DNA of 64,000 nucleotides from Macrolepiota albuminosa (GCA_027475525.1 JAMWFC010000126.1:744001-808000); one strand, 5' to 3'. Counted from the first letter of the stretch, positions 33,961-45,860 are shown. Numbers and translations are program-made. Notes: a model not told the origin generated them from the sequence alone.

Positions 33961-34300
33961 TAGAGAACAGCTGTATTGACCTGTAGATACAATAAAGATA
34001 TCAATATCTACAGGGATTGATAAGTACTGGGCAAGTAAATAGTATAGACAACATACATATCCTCAGAGGTCTTGACAATGTGTAGAGAACAGCTGAGAAT
34101 ATGTTATGTTTGGTCTTGTGCATTACTGCAAAAAATAAGATTTGAGCAAATTTTAACAAACAAAAAATAAAACTGCCACCACCACAAGTGGCAGTGGTGG
34201 CACAAGAATATTGTAAAGTAATTTTAGTGAAACAAGAAACAAAATATATAGACATATCCAAAAATGTAGTCTGTGTGACATCGTTCCTCAATAAGGAGGT
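33961..34300. other. AT-rich insertion-like block in element C
   Basis: A roughly 33-bp segment ending GTAGAGAACAGCTG occurs at 33941 and again at 34063. Between and after the copies lie an AT-rich palindrome (TGTAGATA/TATCTACA, 33982-34018) and a hairpin TGCCACCACCAC/GTGGTGGCA (34174-34202). It separates protease from the zinc knuckle and may be a small inserted element; I cannot name it. Confidence 0.35.
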
Positions 34301-34462
34301 CTCCAGAGGGGGTAATGCAGGTTTTTAGGAGAAGGGAGTGTGAGAAGTGGAAGGATAAATAAGCCATGAGAGTGTCCTGTATAAGTGTTGTTGAGTGTAG
34401 GTGAGAGACCAGGGTGAAGAAGATGTCGGGGTCAATTCTGTGATTTAGTGTGTCTTCTGGAT

Positions 34463-34648
34463 TTAAATTGCCAGGTCATTTTCTGAGTATTCATAGGTGG
34501 CATCTTCTTTCTCAAAGGTATAGGTAGCACATCCTGTGGTCTGTTGTTGGAGGCACTCAGAGATAAAGTGATTTTTCTCACCACAGAATATACAGGCACC
34601 CTCCTCCATCAATCTTGCACAACCTTTGGAACCTTGATCTAAGGTCAT
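34463..34648 (-). pseudogene. Element C gag zinc knuckle
   Basis: The minus-strand stretch holds an intact CCHC knuckle CIFCGEKNHFISEC, followed by CLQQQTTGCATYTF-type text and a short acidic tail. Gag nucleocapsid knuckles bind element RNA. Confidence 0.8.
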
Positions 34649-34879
34649 TCCTTCTTCTAGAGCTGGTTAGCTCAGACAGCCTCTTCATCCCATTTGTCAG
34701 GGAGTTTGGGGTTGTCTGGGTTTCCTGGGAGGTTGTTGTGGTTCAGAACGTCACCAGGTTCATTGACAGCCATGACAGCATTGAGCTGGGCCAGAGGGCA
34801 GGCACTGCTACCAGGATTTAGTTAGGGTTTGGGATGAGTTGGAGGACATCCTTGATGCATTGTGGCAGTGTATGGTGGA

Positions 34880-35560
34880 GGGCATATCAGAGGGTGCTAT
34901 AATTCCAGCCTGTCTCGTAAGCTTCCTTTTTAAAACGTATAATGAAAGTGGTGAAGCGTGCTTTGAAATGCATCTGGAGGTTGAAGAGGTTGTCCTCGGC
35001 TTTGACAGTGATGTAGATTCTGAACCTTACAGAGAACTTGTCAACAAAGGCTTGCCAGCAGGAGAGTGCCAGGTTGTTGAGGTCAAACTGAATAAGGGCT
35101 GTGTAGTGGTTGAAGGCAATCCCCTGGAGGTATGAGGTGGCAAAGGCAATCCTGGAGCTGTCAACCTGAAACATGAGTGGCTTTGTCTGAAACATATTAA
35201 GACATTGAGTTAGGAATGTACGCCATTTCTAGAGGTCCTGGCCTGTAAATGTGTTGAGTTTTTGGATGTCCAAGCATCCTTTGTGGATGAGGGCATCATG
35301 GGCGTTGTCTGGTCCAGCTGTGTTACAGGGAGGGGGTCCTGCATTGTAGTAGTAGTAGTAATGGTTACTCCCTTCTCTATGGGGAGAAAAGGCACTGAGG
35401 GTAGGGCCCCATCCTTCTGGAGGGCCTCCCCCAGCCTGGAAGTCCGTCATCTCAAGGGGGGTCATTCTTGTCAGAGGGAGGTCCAGGTCTCCATGCGGGG
35501 GATGGCGGGGGTGGTGGGCCAGTGGGCTGTCCTTGGAGGTCAACTAGGGATGGCAAAGAT
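34880..35560 (-). pseudogene. Element C gag capsid-like region
   Basis: Minus-strand 35543-35229 is Pro/His/Tyr-rich and ends KLNTFTGQDL. After one stop, 35195-34887 continues with MFQTKPLMFQVDSSRIAFAT, QAFVDKFSVRFRIYITVKAE and ARFTTFIIRFKKEAYETGWN. This is the retrotransposon Gag domain order. The upstream leader, 35560-36936, contains short Gly/Val- or Pro-rich fragments and no recognised domain. Confidence 0.75.
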
Positions 35561-37056
35561 GGTCAGGAAGGATTCTGTGGTGCCAGGTTGATTTGCAGTA
35601 TTGGGCTGAGTGCTGGGTCAGATGCCAGGTTGTGTGGAGGATGTCCAACTTAGGAGGGTTGAGCCTGCATCAGGGTCTGTGGGGGTTTCACAGATCAAAG
35701 TAGGGTGGGGGGTCATGATGGAAGGTTGGCTCAAAAGAGGCCAGGACAGTTGTGGGTGGTGGTGCCAGGGTCATCATAGGTGTGAGGCATCATTCATTGT
35801 CACCTCAAGTGAGCTCGTTGATGTAGCACAGCATGTTGTCCATACTGGGGGTGTCAGCCCAGGGCCTCCCAAAAGTCACTGGTGGCAGGGGTCAGGCGTT
35901 GTCTATTTGCAGGAGCAGTTCCAGGGGTTTCTGGGGCTGTCCCTAGGTCTTGAAAATACTAGGGACAGAGTTAGACTTATGGTGAGCCAACAAACCTACT
36001 GTGTGGGCAGCAGGCTGGTTGAATAGACTGACCATCTGGTTGAAAGACCACAGTATAGCTGAGGCATTTTGTCATTCTTTCTGTTGCCATTGCTCCAGAG
36101 TTGGAACCACAGAGGGTGCCAGGGTTGGCTCTGGGGGTTTCTGTCAGAGGTGGATTGAGTGACCAGGGTCCATGGAGTCATTGAGGAGTCAGGGGGAGGG
36201 GGACATGTAAACTTTGTTGAGCAGTTGCTGCCACTCTTTGCAGAGGATCATATTGCGCCTGTACTTTACCATGGCCTGTTTTGGGAGTTCTCCTCAAGCA
36301 AGTCATTCCCCAAACTCAACCAAGCAATGCCCCCAGTCCTCCAGAGTGCCTTCAAAGTTGTCATGTTCAAATTCTGTGAATAATGCTCTTGTCCACTGCA
36401 TGACATTTTCTGATGAGATTCTCAGTCAGCAGACCACCTCCTTGCATTGACATTCATACTCCTTGAAGTGTTGTTGTTCCATTGGCAGTGGAGGGGTCTG
36501 TGTGGGTGGGGTGGCACTGGGTAGTGTTGAGGGGGGTAGTCATAGTTGAGAGGTCTATGGAGTTGAGGGGCAGGGTGTTGGTAACCATAGTAGGAGGTGG
36601 GGGCAAAGAGACCTTTGCTTGGGGGAATTGGGTGAGGCCTATTGGGGATAGGTGGGGTCTCTGGTAGACCCCCAGGGATTCTCTAGTATGAGGGGGCCTT
36701 AATAGGTCAGGCCATGGCTAAGTTGGGTGGAGGGGCCCAGCTGGCTGAGAGTTCCAGGTTATAAAGGGACAGATCAAGGGCCCAGTGGTGGTGGAGGCAT
36801 TGGTGTTTGTACAGAATAGATGAGTAGATGGAGTGGGCGTCTGTGCAGAGTAGTGATCAGGTACCAGACATTTGTAGGGAGTAGGTGTGAGTGTATGTAG
36901 CCATCAAAAACGGTGCAAGTAAGAGTCTTGATATTATGTCAGGTTCCACTGAGTTGGGGGCTTTCTGGGAAAGCAATGCCCTTATGAGATGGACTTGATC
37001 TATGTGTACTTGGGTGTCTGAAACTCTAGACTGTGCTCTGGGGTTCAAGATGTGAG

Positions 37057-37729
37057 TGTAAGGGTGGCCTCTACAGGCTGTGGCTCAGTCACACAGCTGG
37101 CAGAGGGAGATCCAAAGTGTATTAGAGCATGTACTGACAATATCATAATAACTACTCACCTGGCAGAGGAAGATCCAAAGAAAACAAGTCTAGGGATTAC
37201 CTATGCCAGGTTGGATGCTTCTGGGGCTTCTGAAGCATGGAAAACAACTATACAGTACAATAAAACCTTAAAAACTCAAAAATTGACTAACCAAACAACT
37301 ATGCAAACAAGGCAGGAAAACTCCGGACTTTAGAAGTCAAAACCTTAAAAACTCAAAAATTGACTAACCAAACAACTATGCAAACAAGGCAGGAAAACTC
37401 CGGACTTTAGAAGTCAGAAAAGCAAACTCTGGCTTATATAAGCAGTCTGGAAGTGGTGCTGAAGGGCCCACACTTGTCTGAATGGTAGCTAAAGAACCAG
37501 AGCACCTCAAGGGCTGAGAGTAGTACTAACAGATAGTGTTGAAACCACACTTGTCTGAATGGTAGCTAAAGAACCAGAGCACCTCAAGGGCTGAGAGTAG
37601 TACTAACAGATAGTGTTGAAAAAATAGAAACAGTAAAATGAAATAATGTCATAAGAAATAAGAGAATGAATGAAGAGAGAGTGAAGAGATAAGGAGTGAG
37701 AAAAGGAAGAAATGAGGAGTCCCCTGACA
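37057..37729 (-). repeat. Solo LTR, family A, with two internal 77-bp duplications
   Basis: 673 bp, TGTAAGGGTGG ... CCCTGACA, with a perfect TSD gtgag at 37052-37056 and 37730-37734. It exceeds the 498-bp family length because bases 37262-37338 are exactly repeated at 37339-37415, and 37468-37544 at 37545-37621; about 20 bp of subfamily-specific sequence explains the rest. Confidence 0.93.
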
Positions 37730-38201
37730 GTGAGCAGTGGAATCCCAGAGTAAGGGACTTAGTCTGGGGATTGGGTAAAGTCAAAGGGTCAGGAGATTAG
37801 AGTTGAGTCGAGAACTGGAAGTTCTAAGATGCAACTGGGGTTAATAAACTTTAGGTTGCAAAGTGCGTACCAATCTCAAGAGCACACAAATGAGTTGAGT
37901 GTTCCAGTCAAAGCATGCCAGTCAGTGCGTACAAGTCAATCAAAAGGGCATGCAAACAATCAATATAATATCAAGACTAGTCTACTACAAGTGGGTAGTA
38001 TCAGTGGGGGCCACTCCAGGTTCCTGAGAGGTTCCAGGATGTCTGGGGCAGTTCCAGGAGTTAATAGGCTGTGAAGAGAGGGAGGAAATTGTATACCGGG
38101 GATTGTGCATGTGGAGCATGTGATCAGTTGGCATGGAGGGATGGCCATGATGCATGATGTGTGATAGCCAGGATGATTAACATAATCTGATTGTTGATCG
38201 T

Positions 38202-39199
38202 TGTTCTAGCACATGGTAATATGTCTGCCTCCCTCGAGGCAGATAATAAGGCCATAAAAACGCTTTAATATATCCTAAAAACCACTGAAACCTGTAAGCA
38301 AAGGAGTCAAAAATGGTAGACTTGGAGCGGCTCACCAAGAAAACCAACCCCAGACTAAGTAAAGACGAATCTCTGGCCAACAAGCAGTAAATATGCAATG
38401 AGGAAAACAATGATCAAACTTTGATGAGACAGCAATAGCTGATGGGTGGTAGTACTCAGCAGGGATGCAATCTCAGCATAGACTACAAGATCAGATCCAT
38501 CAAAAGCTGACACTACCTATCAAAGCATCCATCAATCCGTCACTCCATTCCAAAAACACATTGCGCTTCCTCATCTACAACCCCTCACCACTAAACAGCC
38601 CACCGTGGCAACAGAGCAATGACAAAGCATCCTGAGAAAGCTTGAGAGGAGGGAAAGAAAGGGAAGAAGTGGGAAAAAGGGTAGCTGAACAACGGAGGAG
38701 AGTTTAGCTGGAAAAACAGAGCAACCACATGCACCAGCACTGGCAGAGTCAGTATCCAAGCGCCCAGACTCAGTAACCTAGCAACAAAAGTCTGGGCATG
38801 GCGACACAATAAGCTGGTGCCAAAACATGCAAAATATGCAGTGGTCCATGCATAGGAGGGAAGATATAAAAGGAGGAGGATTTTGGGAGAGTTGGGCAAG
38901 CAACTCACTTGCCATGGCTTGGAGTTTCCAGGGAGCTGACATCTTAGGCCAACGAGCATCTTAGTTAGCTTTGGGTTAGTAATAATACTATTTGGCCCAA
39001 TTTTGAGTGCACTTTTAAGTCATTCTAAATAAAATCAATTAAAATTATTATCTACACTTTTACAAAGTGTGCGCACATGTCAATACTTGCTCCATGTACT
39101 CTGTGAAATTGAGACAGTTAAAATATAATTTAAAGTCTAGTTCAGATTCCATTTTGAACTACTTTTAAAAACTAAAGTAAACTCCTCTATTTTGCATCA
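38202..39199 (+). repeat. ~1 kb LTR-like insertion (family J) in the C 5' LTR
   Basis: The insertion starts TGTTCTAGCACATGG and ends near TTTTGCATCA. It has a TATA box (GATATAAAAGG, about 38869) and a poly(A) signal-like AATAAAATC (about 39028), so it looks like a solo LTR read on the plus strand. Flanks atcgt/atggt match at four of five bases. No protein is encoded. Confidence 0.55.
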
Positions 39200-39360
39200 A
39201 TGGTCCTGGGGTCTGTGATGTGGGGCTGTTAGAGGATGCGGTGTGATGACAGGGTCTGATGCACATGATGGCAGAGGTTGTGTCGTGGGGTTGGCAGAGA
39301 AGTCTCAGATGGAGTTCTGGGGGTGTTCCAGGATGGTTACAAGTAGGAGAAGTCATGACA

Positions 39361-39401
39361 GCAAGGTTTGTTGCCCCCTTTTGTGCTAAGGGCCGTGGCA
39401 G
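39361..39401 (-). pseudogene. E1 gag, 41-bp central piece between nested elements
   Basis: This short stretch is E1 gag left between the C insertion (TSD gcaag at 39361) and the B insertion (TSD ggcag at 39397). On the minus strand it reads TALSTKGGNKP in frame with DPA on the 51645 side and C-N-T-D on the 27025 side. Confidence 0.88.
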
Positions 39402-39575
39402 TGTAACCATTGGTTACGAGCTAAGACCTTCTTATGTGAATCACACAATGCTAAATCAGACTGAAGTATTGGATTTGACTAGTACTAGAGTGAATACAAG
39501 ATGTTGGCTTACATGATACTCTACTGAAGGCATATAGTGTTGTTGATGCTAGCACACGTGTGAAGCTCTGTTACA
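39402..39575 (-). repeat. Element B 3' LTR
   Basis: 174 bp, plus-strand TGTAACCATTGGTTACGAGC ... CTCTGTTACA. On its inner side, read on the minus strand, the purine-rich TCTCATTGGAGGGTA precedes it. Most differences from the 5' copy at 51471-51644 are transitions. Confidence 0.93.
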
Positions 39576-39890
39576 TACCCTCCAATGAGACCGAATACTT
39601 GGTCTTAGGAAAGGGGTGAAAGTGGAAACAAAATATGCACAGTAGTGCAAACATCAGTTGGAGACACATATTGCATTGCTGTAGGAGGTTAGTACCATGC
39701 TTGAGGTAGTAGTGTCTTTCAATAACACTGAATCTTGAAATATGTTAGTGCGCTAGTGCACATACAACGTCAGCAGCAAGAAACAAGATAAAATTTAAAG
39801 TAAAATAAAATATACATGCTATACTGGAGTGCATGTTAGCCTGGAAATGTGAAGTGTATACTTAGAGTTACCTACCAAAAATATATAGGT

Positions 39891-42324
39891 CTATGACCTG
39901 TCCAATGAGGACTCCACAACCATGCCTGTCTCTGTCATCATTGACTCCTCCTCTGGTGCAACATTAATTGTAGAAGGGGGAGGCACCAATTCCATCCTTG
40001 GTGGGGTTGTCGACCCCTCAACTGCAGGCAAATCTACCACCATAGACTCAGTTAGCACAACATTAATCACTGGAGAAATGGTGGGTAGCGTATCATGCGG
40101 AACGTGTAATGTGTTGTCATTGGAGAAGTTCCATGCTTGCTTATCTGGCACATAAACTTGGTGGATTTTGAGCTTTGGCCCATGTTGGGGCTCAAATGGT
40201 TGCTCGGGAAACATGGCATCATACAAGGCAATTGCCTCACGGTAGAGTCCTGGATAGGCCATAACAAGAGTCATGCGCCAAACAATTACAGGTTTGGCTG
40301 TGCTATTAGCGCAAAGAGCTTGACACAGTGCGAACCTGAAGAGGGTTTGCCAGTGCATGTGGTAGGCATGGTCAACCATGTTGCTCTGATAGGTGTTCTC
40401 CAGCCTGGGGCAACCAAAGATCAGCACGTACTGCGCTAGCTGATTCAAGTCAAATGGCATGGCTGGATCTTAAGCATGCATTACATGCAGCGCTATGGAA
40501 CCATCTTTTTTCATGTGCAGGAAGCACCCTGGAATGTGTCATTGCTCCACAAGAGTGAGGTTGTCAGGACCCTGTATCAGGTTGACAAGGTCTTGATATT
40601 GAGGCTCCTTCATCAGGAGCTGCATGGTTTGATCATGCAGAGCCTCAACTGTTTGCTGTGTGAACATTTGAAGCTCTGTGATCAACATATATGCAACAAT
40701 TCTGTCATGATGTGGGACGTGAACATTCATGTAATATTTATAGAGCCAGTCCAGCTCTAACAGAGTGCAGGGAAGATCACATGGTGTGTGCTTGTACACA
40801 ATTGTGCCTGGAATGTGGGCACACTATACAGAGGCATACTTATATGGGCATACAAATAGTACGTGCAGTGGCTGAGTGCTCCTCTGAAGCACAAGTTCAT
40901 TTGCTCAATATCGAGCGGCTTCCACACTTTCACCCCCAAGCCATTGGGATTCTCCTCAAGGACTCATCCTTGGCCCTATATTTTAGGGCCTGCAGCTCCT
41001 TGGCACAGTTTGCCTTCTTCTTTGCTATGCACTTATTGCACAATACTTGTTGGAATTGGTCCGCTGCCGATTCTCTCTCCTCTCCATCCTCCTCCTGCTC
41101 CAAGCTCAACTCACCATAGTTGCTCTTGTTTGACAAGGATGCAACTGGTGCTTTGCCTTTTCCAGGCATGGTTTTCCCTCTTGAGGTCACTACCAGACCA
41201 TCATATTGTTCTGGCGTATGGGGGTCTGGGGTCAAAATGACCATGGGGTAATGTTCTGGCAGAGCCAGTACTAATACTGGCAGCATAAAAAGCATCTGGA
41301 CTTCTCCTGCTCATGCAAAAATGCCAGCTGGGAAGGCTATGACCTCCAACTTAGAGGCATCAAGAGGCAGCTTGTGGCTGTGATGTTGACAAGATGGCCT
41401 CAGCTTTGCCAGGGCAGATAACGTAGATTGTGGCTGAGCCACTGGAGAGGCAGGCACATTTCACGCCAGAGTTCTCTCTCCTGGCTCAGCATGGAAAGTG
41501 CTATGAATTAGTGCCCTTGGCACCACATTAACAGGTTTGGACCCCATAGATAGGGCCTGAGACAGTGCAGTCTTCTGCTGACCCAGGGACAGGTCAGCCA
41601 GAGGCTCACTAATAGCAGCCAGTGATTCTGACTGGGCCTGAGGGGCCACAGCAGGTAACCACAATAACAATGTGATGGGCTGAGCAGACTGCTCAGGGCA
41701 TGCTGGCCACACTGCTAATGGCATCCTAGCCCATAAAGGCTCAACCAGTCAAACAGGCTGATATCTAGCCCTCTTGACCTTGGCAGTCAGTTCCTCAAAG
41801 GATAACACTTTGCACTTAGATGCGTGGTCAATCTGCTCCAGCACTGATATGTGCTGCCTCTTCATCAGCTCAATCTGATTGAGCAATCTCTCCATTACAA
41901 CCATGGCCAAACTGTTCTGCAGAAAGGACGCAGTTGCAGAGACTGGCTGTCCTGCTGCGTCCAATTGGCTAAAGAATGCATCTAGCACTGCTAAGTTCTG
42001 CACTTGTGGTGCAGATTCTATATATGGTTCTACCATGGGCCGATGTGCCTATGGTACAGATGGCAGTCCTGTTACTGCACCCGCATATGTCAGAATTGAC
42101 ACATGCAAGCATGCTGGTGGTACCTCATAATAGTGCTCTGGGCGCGTGCTGTCCTCCAGGCACTTATAGCACCCCTCATCATTGACCTCCATCTTTTGCA
42201 AGTGGAGGGGTGTCTGGTCCAGAAGTGATTCCTTGTAGCCTGGATAGGCCATGCCCACTGGATGGTATTGGCCTGCCGCTGGGTATGGTGGCTTCCCCTG
42301 ATAGTTGGAAGAATAGTCTTGCAT
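39891..42324 (-). pseudogene. Third ORF of element B, unknown protein, about 810 codons, broken
   Basis: I do not recognise this protein. The ATG at 42324 lies about 290 bp after the pol stop. One frame runs from 42324 to about 40930 with only a few in-frame stops. After one shift a second frame runs from about 40800 to 39891. Features in order: a Pro/Tyr-rich start, a Cys cluster (GCYKCLEDS...PAC, about residues 50-75), a helical segment (LLNQIELMKRQHISVLEQID), a Ser/Ala/Pro-rich middle, an acidic-basic stretch and a second cluster LCNKCIAKKKANC. Then comes LLELDWLYKYYMN, the block DLNQLAQYVLIFGCPRL shared with B', and an acidic tail. No signal peptide or membrane segment is seen, so it is not envelope-like; nucleic-acid binding is possible. 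Confidence 0.7.
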
Positions 42325-42617
42325 TTGTATATTTGGGGGTCTCCCCCCTCTACTAGAGCCTTTGCAAGGCTCTAATCACTTTTCTGTGGCCTCCAATAGG
42401 CCATTTCAAGCAACATGTCAGCTACATGTATTGGGACTTAGAAGATGAAAAGAAAAAAAATCTCCTAACTCTGCCAGTGGTGTAAACAACCACAAATACC
42501 TGCCACCCAGTCTTTTACCAGTTATTAAAGTTAGATAAACAGCTACAATTAGTAGCCACCTGGTCAGTCATTAGGTATCACAGTGGAATTAGTCCACATT
42601 TCACCACCTCACAAGCT

Positions 42618-44020
42618 CTATGTACATTTTGCTAGCTGTTGAAGGTGTTTCACGCCCTGCAGCTCTAGGTATCTGTCCATCGCTGCAAGATCTTTGCAGT
42701 TTACTAGCTGTTCCCAGGTCATATCACTTAAGCTCCACCTTACCTCGGATTCAAGATTTTCCCTTGTCCACCTATAACTTATGAGGTCATCTACAAACCA
42801 TTCCTGGTCATTACCAGTTCCAAAGTCATATAGCTCTAGAGTTGCGCAGTTAGGAAACAGTGCATCACTACTAGCTAAGTACAGTTGCAATAGCAACACA
42901 TGGAACTTAGGCACTATCCTGTGTGCCTGCAGCGCCTGGGGTAGTTCCAGCACATGGTTAGATGTGCTCAGCTCAGCCTCAAGGACCCTATATAGTCCAA
43001 TCCACTTAGGACATAGCTTACCTGCTCTGCCTTTTGGAAAGTTCAAGTTCTTTGTCAAGAGATACACTAGATTCCCTTTCTCAATGTCTGGATCATCACA
43101 TCTGTGATTATTTGCATGCTTTGTCTGCCATATGCACGATTCTATAATCATATCATGCACCTCTGCTAAGTTCCTTAGTGCATTGCGTACAAACTGCTTG
43201 ACTCCAACATGAATAGCTTTGTCAGTGCAAAGTTCACAAATTATGAATGGCATATAGCCATTATTGAGTTCAAAGGATGAATATCCTGTGGTTTCAGATA
43301 TGCTCACATTTATCATTAATTCAACGAGTGGACATCTGTCCACCCAGTTCTTCTGATCAGGACGTACAAACACTTGCAGTATCTGTGCAATATTTCTATT
43401 TGCCTGTTCTGTCTGGCCATCCATTTGTGGATGAAACAACGCAGACATGAGCAACTTTGCTCTAAGCAGCTTGTGCAGCTCCTTCTACTATTTGGAAGTA
43501 AACTTAGCATCTCGATCGCTTACAATCAAGTTTGGCAGTCCATGAAGGCATACTATCTCCTTGAGATAGATCCAAGACAAGTCTGAGGCTATCATGGTTG
43601 TCCTCAACAGAATGAGATGGACCATACTGGTTATTTTGCAAATTACTACCCAGAGGTAGTTAAAACTCTTTGACTCTTGAAATGGACCTATAAAGTCCAT
43701 CTCAATTGAGACCCAGGGTTTGACTAGAATAGGAAGCAAATGAAGCTTCCCTGGTGGCTTCAATGTTGATACTTCTGACTGTAGACATAGCTCACCTGTC
43801 GAGCAGAATTGACTTGTTTCTTTGGCCATTTGTGGCCACCAATACCAGCATCACACATAGTCCAACATTTCCTGAGTTCCAAAGTAGCCCACTACTTTGT
43901 GGGCCTGGTCCAGAATAGTCGTGCTCAACGACCTCTCCTAGAGAATGCAGATGACTTTGGACCCAGTGGCTCTGGTCAGATAAACGAGTTGCTAATCTAT
44001 CTTGAAGCACGGATGCACTT
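42618..44020 (-). pseudogene. Element B integrase with chromodomain-like tail
   Basis: Zinc-domain text (GYFGTQEMLDYV, CSTGELCLQSE) lies at about 43930-43770. Core blocks are IEMDFIGPFQESKSFNYLWV and LIVSDRDAKFTSK with the first two catalytic Asp retained, then FHPQMDGQTEQANRNIAQIL. The 278-codon stretch 43454-42618 is open. It ends with EWFVDDLISYRWTRENLE and VRWSLSDMTWEQL, a diverged chromodomain-like fold that may target chromatin. Confidence 0.87.
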
Positions 44021-44144
44021 GGATATTGTTCATAATCTCTAGAAAGAGATTGTTATCCTTGTATCTCTGCTGGATACATGTGTGAAACTGTGCATAGCCT
44101 AGGTCAGTTGGTGCAGGCTAATGCTCATGTAAATCCAGCGCCTG

Positions 44145-44970
44145 CTAGAGAGTCATCTCAGCACCACTAGGATGCCCCTCTTGTCTTGTCTCTGCACTTG
44201 GTTGGAGGGCCTCATGGTCCACCAACACCTGAGCCTCAATATTGTGCTCTTCTTGCTGTTTGTGTAGTCGCTTGCTGCGACATAATTCCTGTGCTTGCAT
44301 AGCATGTAGCTCAACTGTATGTTTCTTAATTTCATAGAACCTGTGTAAGGGCAAGTCTTTGCTCTTCAGGTCGATATGTCTCTCTGCCTGGACATAGTCA
44401 TGCACATTATGGATGTCATCTCAAGTATCACTCTTGAAATATTGAGACAGGCAGTCCACCACCTTGTTCAGTTCACCTTTTACATAGATGATGTTGAACT
44501 GATAGTGCGACATGTAGTCGATCCAGCAACATTGTCGTGGTGATAGATGCACTTGGGTCTTGAAAAACTTGAGTGCTCTATGATCTGTGATGATATGGAT
44601 CTTATATTCCATCAGCTTATCCTCCCACTTTAGGAGGGCTTCCAGGATAGCGAGTGTTTCTAACTCATGTATAGCATAGTTCCGCTGTGCAGCAGTAAAC
44701 TTATGGGACATAAATCTCACTAGTCAGCAAGTTTGCCATGTTTTACCTTGGCCAAACATGGCCCCAACCCTGGTCTTTGATGCAGCACATATGAGCCAAA
44801 TGGGCTTGTCAATATATGGATTAATTGGCTGGATTACTGGCATCTTTGTGCAAATGCGCTTAATCATCTTGAAGCACTGCTGATGCAGCGGTCTCCAGCG
44901 AAAAGGAGACCTATTCTGGGTCATGGCCATCAGTGGCCTAGTGTATGCCATGATATCTGGCAAAAAGTTA
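44145..44970 (-). pseudogene. Element B RNase H and connecting segment
   Basis: The first block, IWLICAASKTRVGAMFGQG (44963-44724), has Ala where the catalytic Asp of the usual TDAS block is expected. The rest follows in a new frame: FMSHKFTAAQRNYAIHELET, HIITDHRALKFFKTQ and a terminal GELNKVVDCLSQYFKSDT (44720-44421). A linker with many His and Arg residues (44405-44145) precedes integrase. The same linker occurs in the fragment at 4279-4467. Confidence 0.82.
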
Positions 44971-44989
44971 CCAATGTAGTTCAGTAATC

Positions 44990-45860
44990 CAACAAATTGC
45001 TGGATATTATTATATGTGCATGGAGTACGCCACTCTCAAATTTGATCAAGTTTATCTGTGTCTGGGTAAATACCCTTCTTGTCAATGACATGACCAAGAC
45101 AGCCTATACTAGGTGCATACAACTTGCACTTCTTCTATTTGAGATAGAGGCTGGCCTTATGTAGTTGTTCAAATACAACTCATAGGTGCTGCTCATGCTC
45201 CTCAATGGAGTCTGAAAAAATAAATATAAGGTCTAGATAGACATGCATAAACTTCCCAATTACATCTTGGACGATTGAAGTCATTAACCTCTGAAACGTC
45301 GCTGGTGCATTACAGTCATCAATCTGCATGATGTTGCTCACAAATGTCTCCATCAAAGATAAAAACAACATCTTTGATATATCCTCTTCGTGTATGTGAA
45401 CCTGTTTATATGCATCCATTAGGTCGATTTTTGACCTATATTTTGCTGTAGCAACATCTTTGCATATGACTTCCTGATCTGGAAGAGGGGTTACATCCTT
45501 GACTGTATTATTATTGTGCTGACATGTGTCCAATGCAGTTCATAATGTCTCATTCTTCTTGGGAATACAAAGTAAAGGTGCAGCTTGTACTGCTGGTTGT
45601 AGTTCCTACCACTATGCATTTATGTATCTGTTCGTCTTTTCACGAAGCTGATTCTGTAGTGCTCATAGGCAGCAAGACAAATGGTACTTGTACTGCTTAT
45701 TATTGTCAATGAGGTTAATCTCATGATTAACCTCCCACCATGGAGGAAGTTCTTCCTTTGTCCTGTTGACAATATCAGCAAACTCATGTTGCCATTGCTG
45801 GCATAATCGAGGAATATCTTCCTCTGTAAGGCTTACAGCCTTACCTTTCCCTTTCAATAC
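44990..45860 (-). pseudogene. Element B reverse transcriptase
   Basis: Entry text is VNHEINLIDNNKQYKYHLS (about 45740-45665). The fingers and palm are at 45533-45180, with YRSKIDLMDAYKQVHIHEED and DDCNAPATFQRLM. The box reads VYLDLIFIFSDS, so the second Asp of YLDD is lost. Other gypsy families in the window show the same order. Confidence 0.87.

Larger units (their letters stand above)
27026..39360 (-). mobile_element. Ty3/gypsy element C, full length with nested insertions
   Basis: Paired LTRs (27026-27771 and, interrupted, 36937-39360) enclose gag, protease, reverse transcriptase, RNase H and integrase on the minus strand. The TSD is acaag at 27021-27025 and gcaag at 39361-39365, differing by one transition. 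It inserted into E1 gag. Solo family-A LTRs (32654-33151, 37057-37729) and a ~1 kb LTR (38202-39199) inserted later. Confidence 0.9.
36937..39360 (-). repeat. Element C 5' LTR, interrupted by two insertions
   Basis: LTR pieces are 36937-37056, about 37735-38201 and about 39200-39360, starting TGTCAGGTTCCACTGAG and ending AAGTCATGACA. They align with 27026-27771. The interruptions are a reversed solo A LTR (37057-37729) and a ~1 kb foreign LTR (38202-39199). Confidence 0.88.

Noticed and set aside
37057..37729. The longer solo LTR as a separate LTR family
   Set aside because: Its excess length is mainly two perfect 77-bp duplications; outside them it matches family A.
39891..42324. Third ORF of element B as an envelope glycoprotein
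   Set aside because: The position fits, but no signal peptide, membrane anchor or fusion-peptide-like segment can be read; Cys clusters and charged stretches suggest an internal protein instead.
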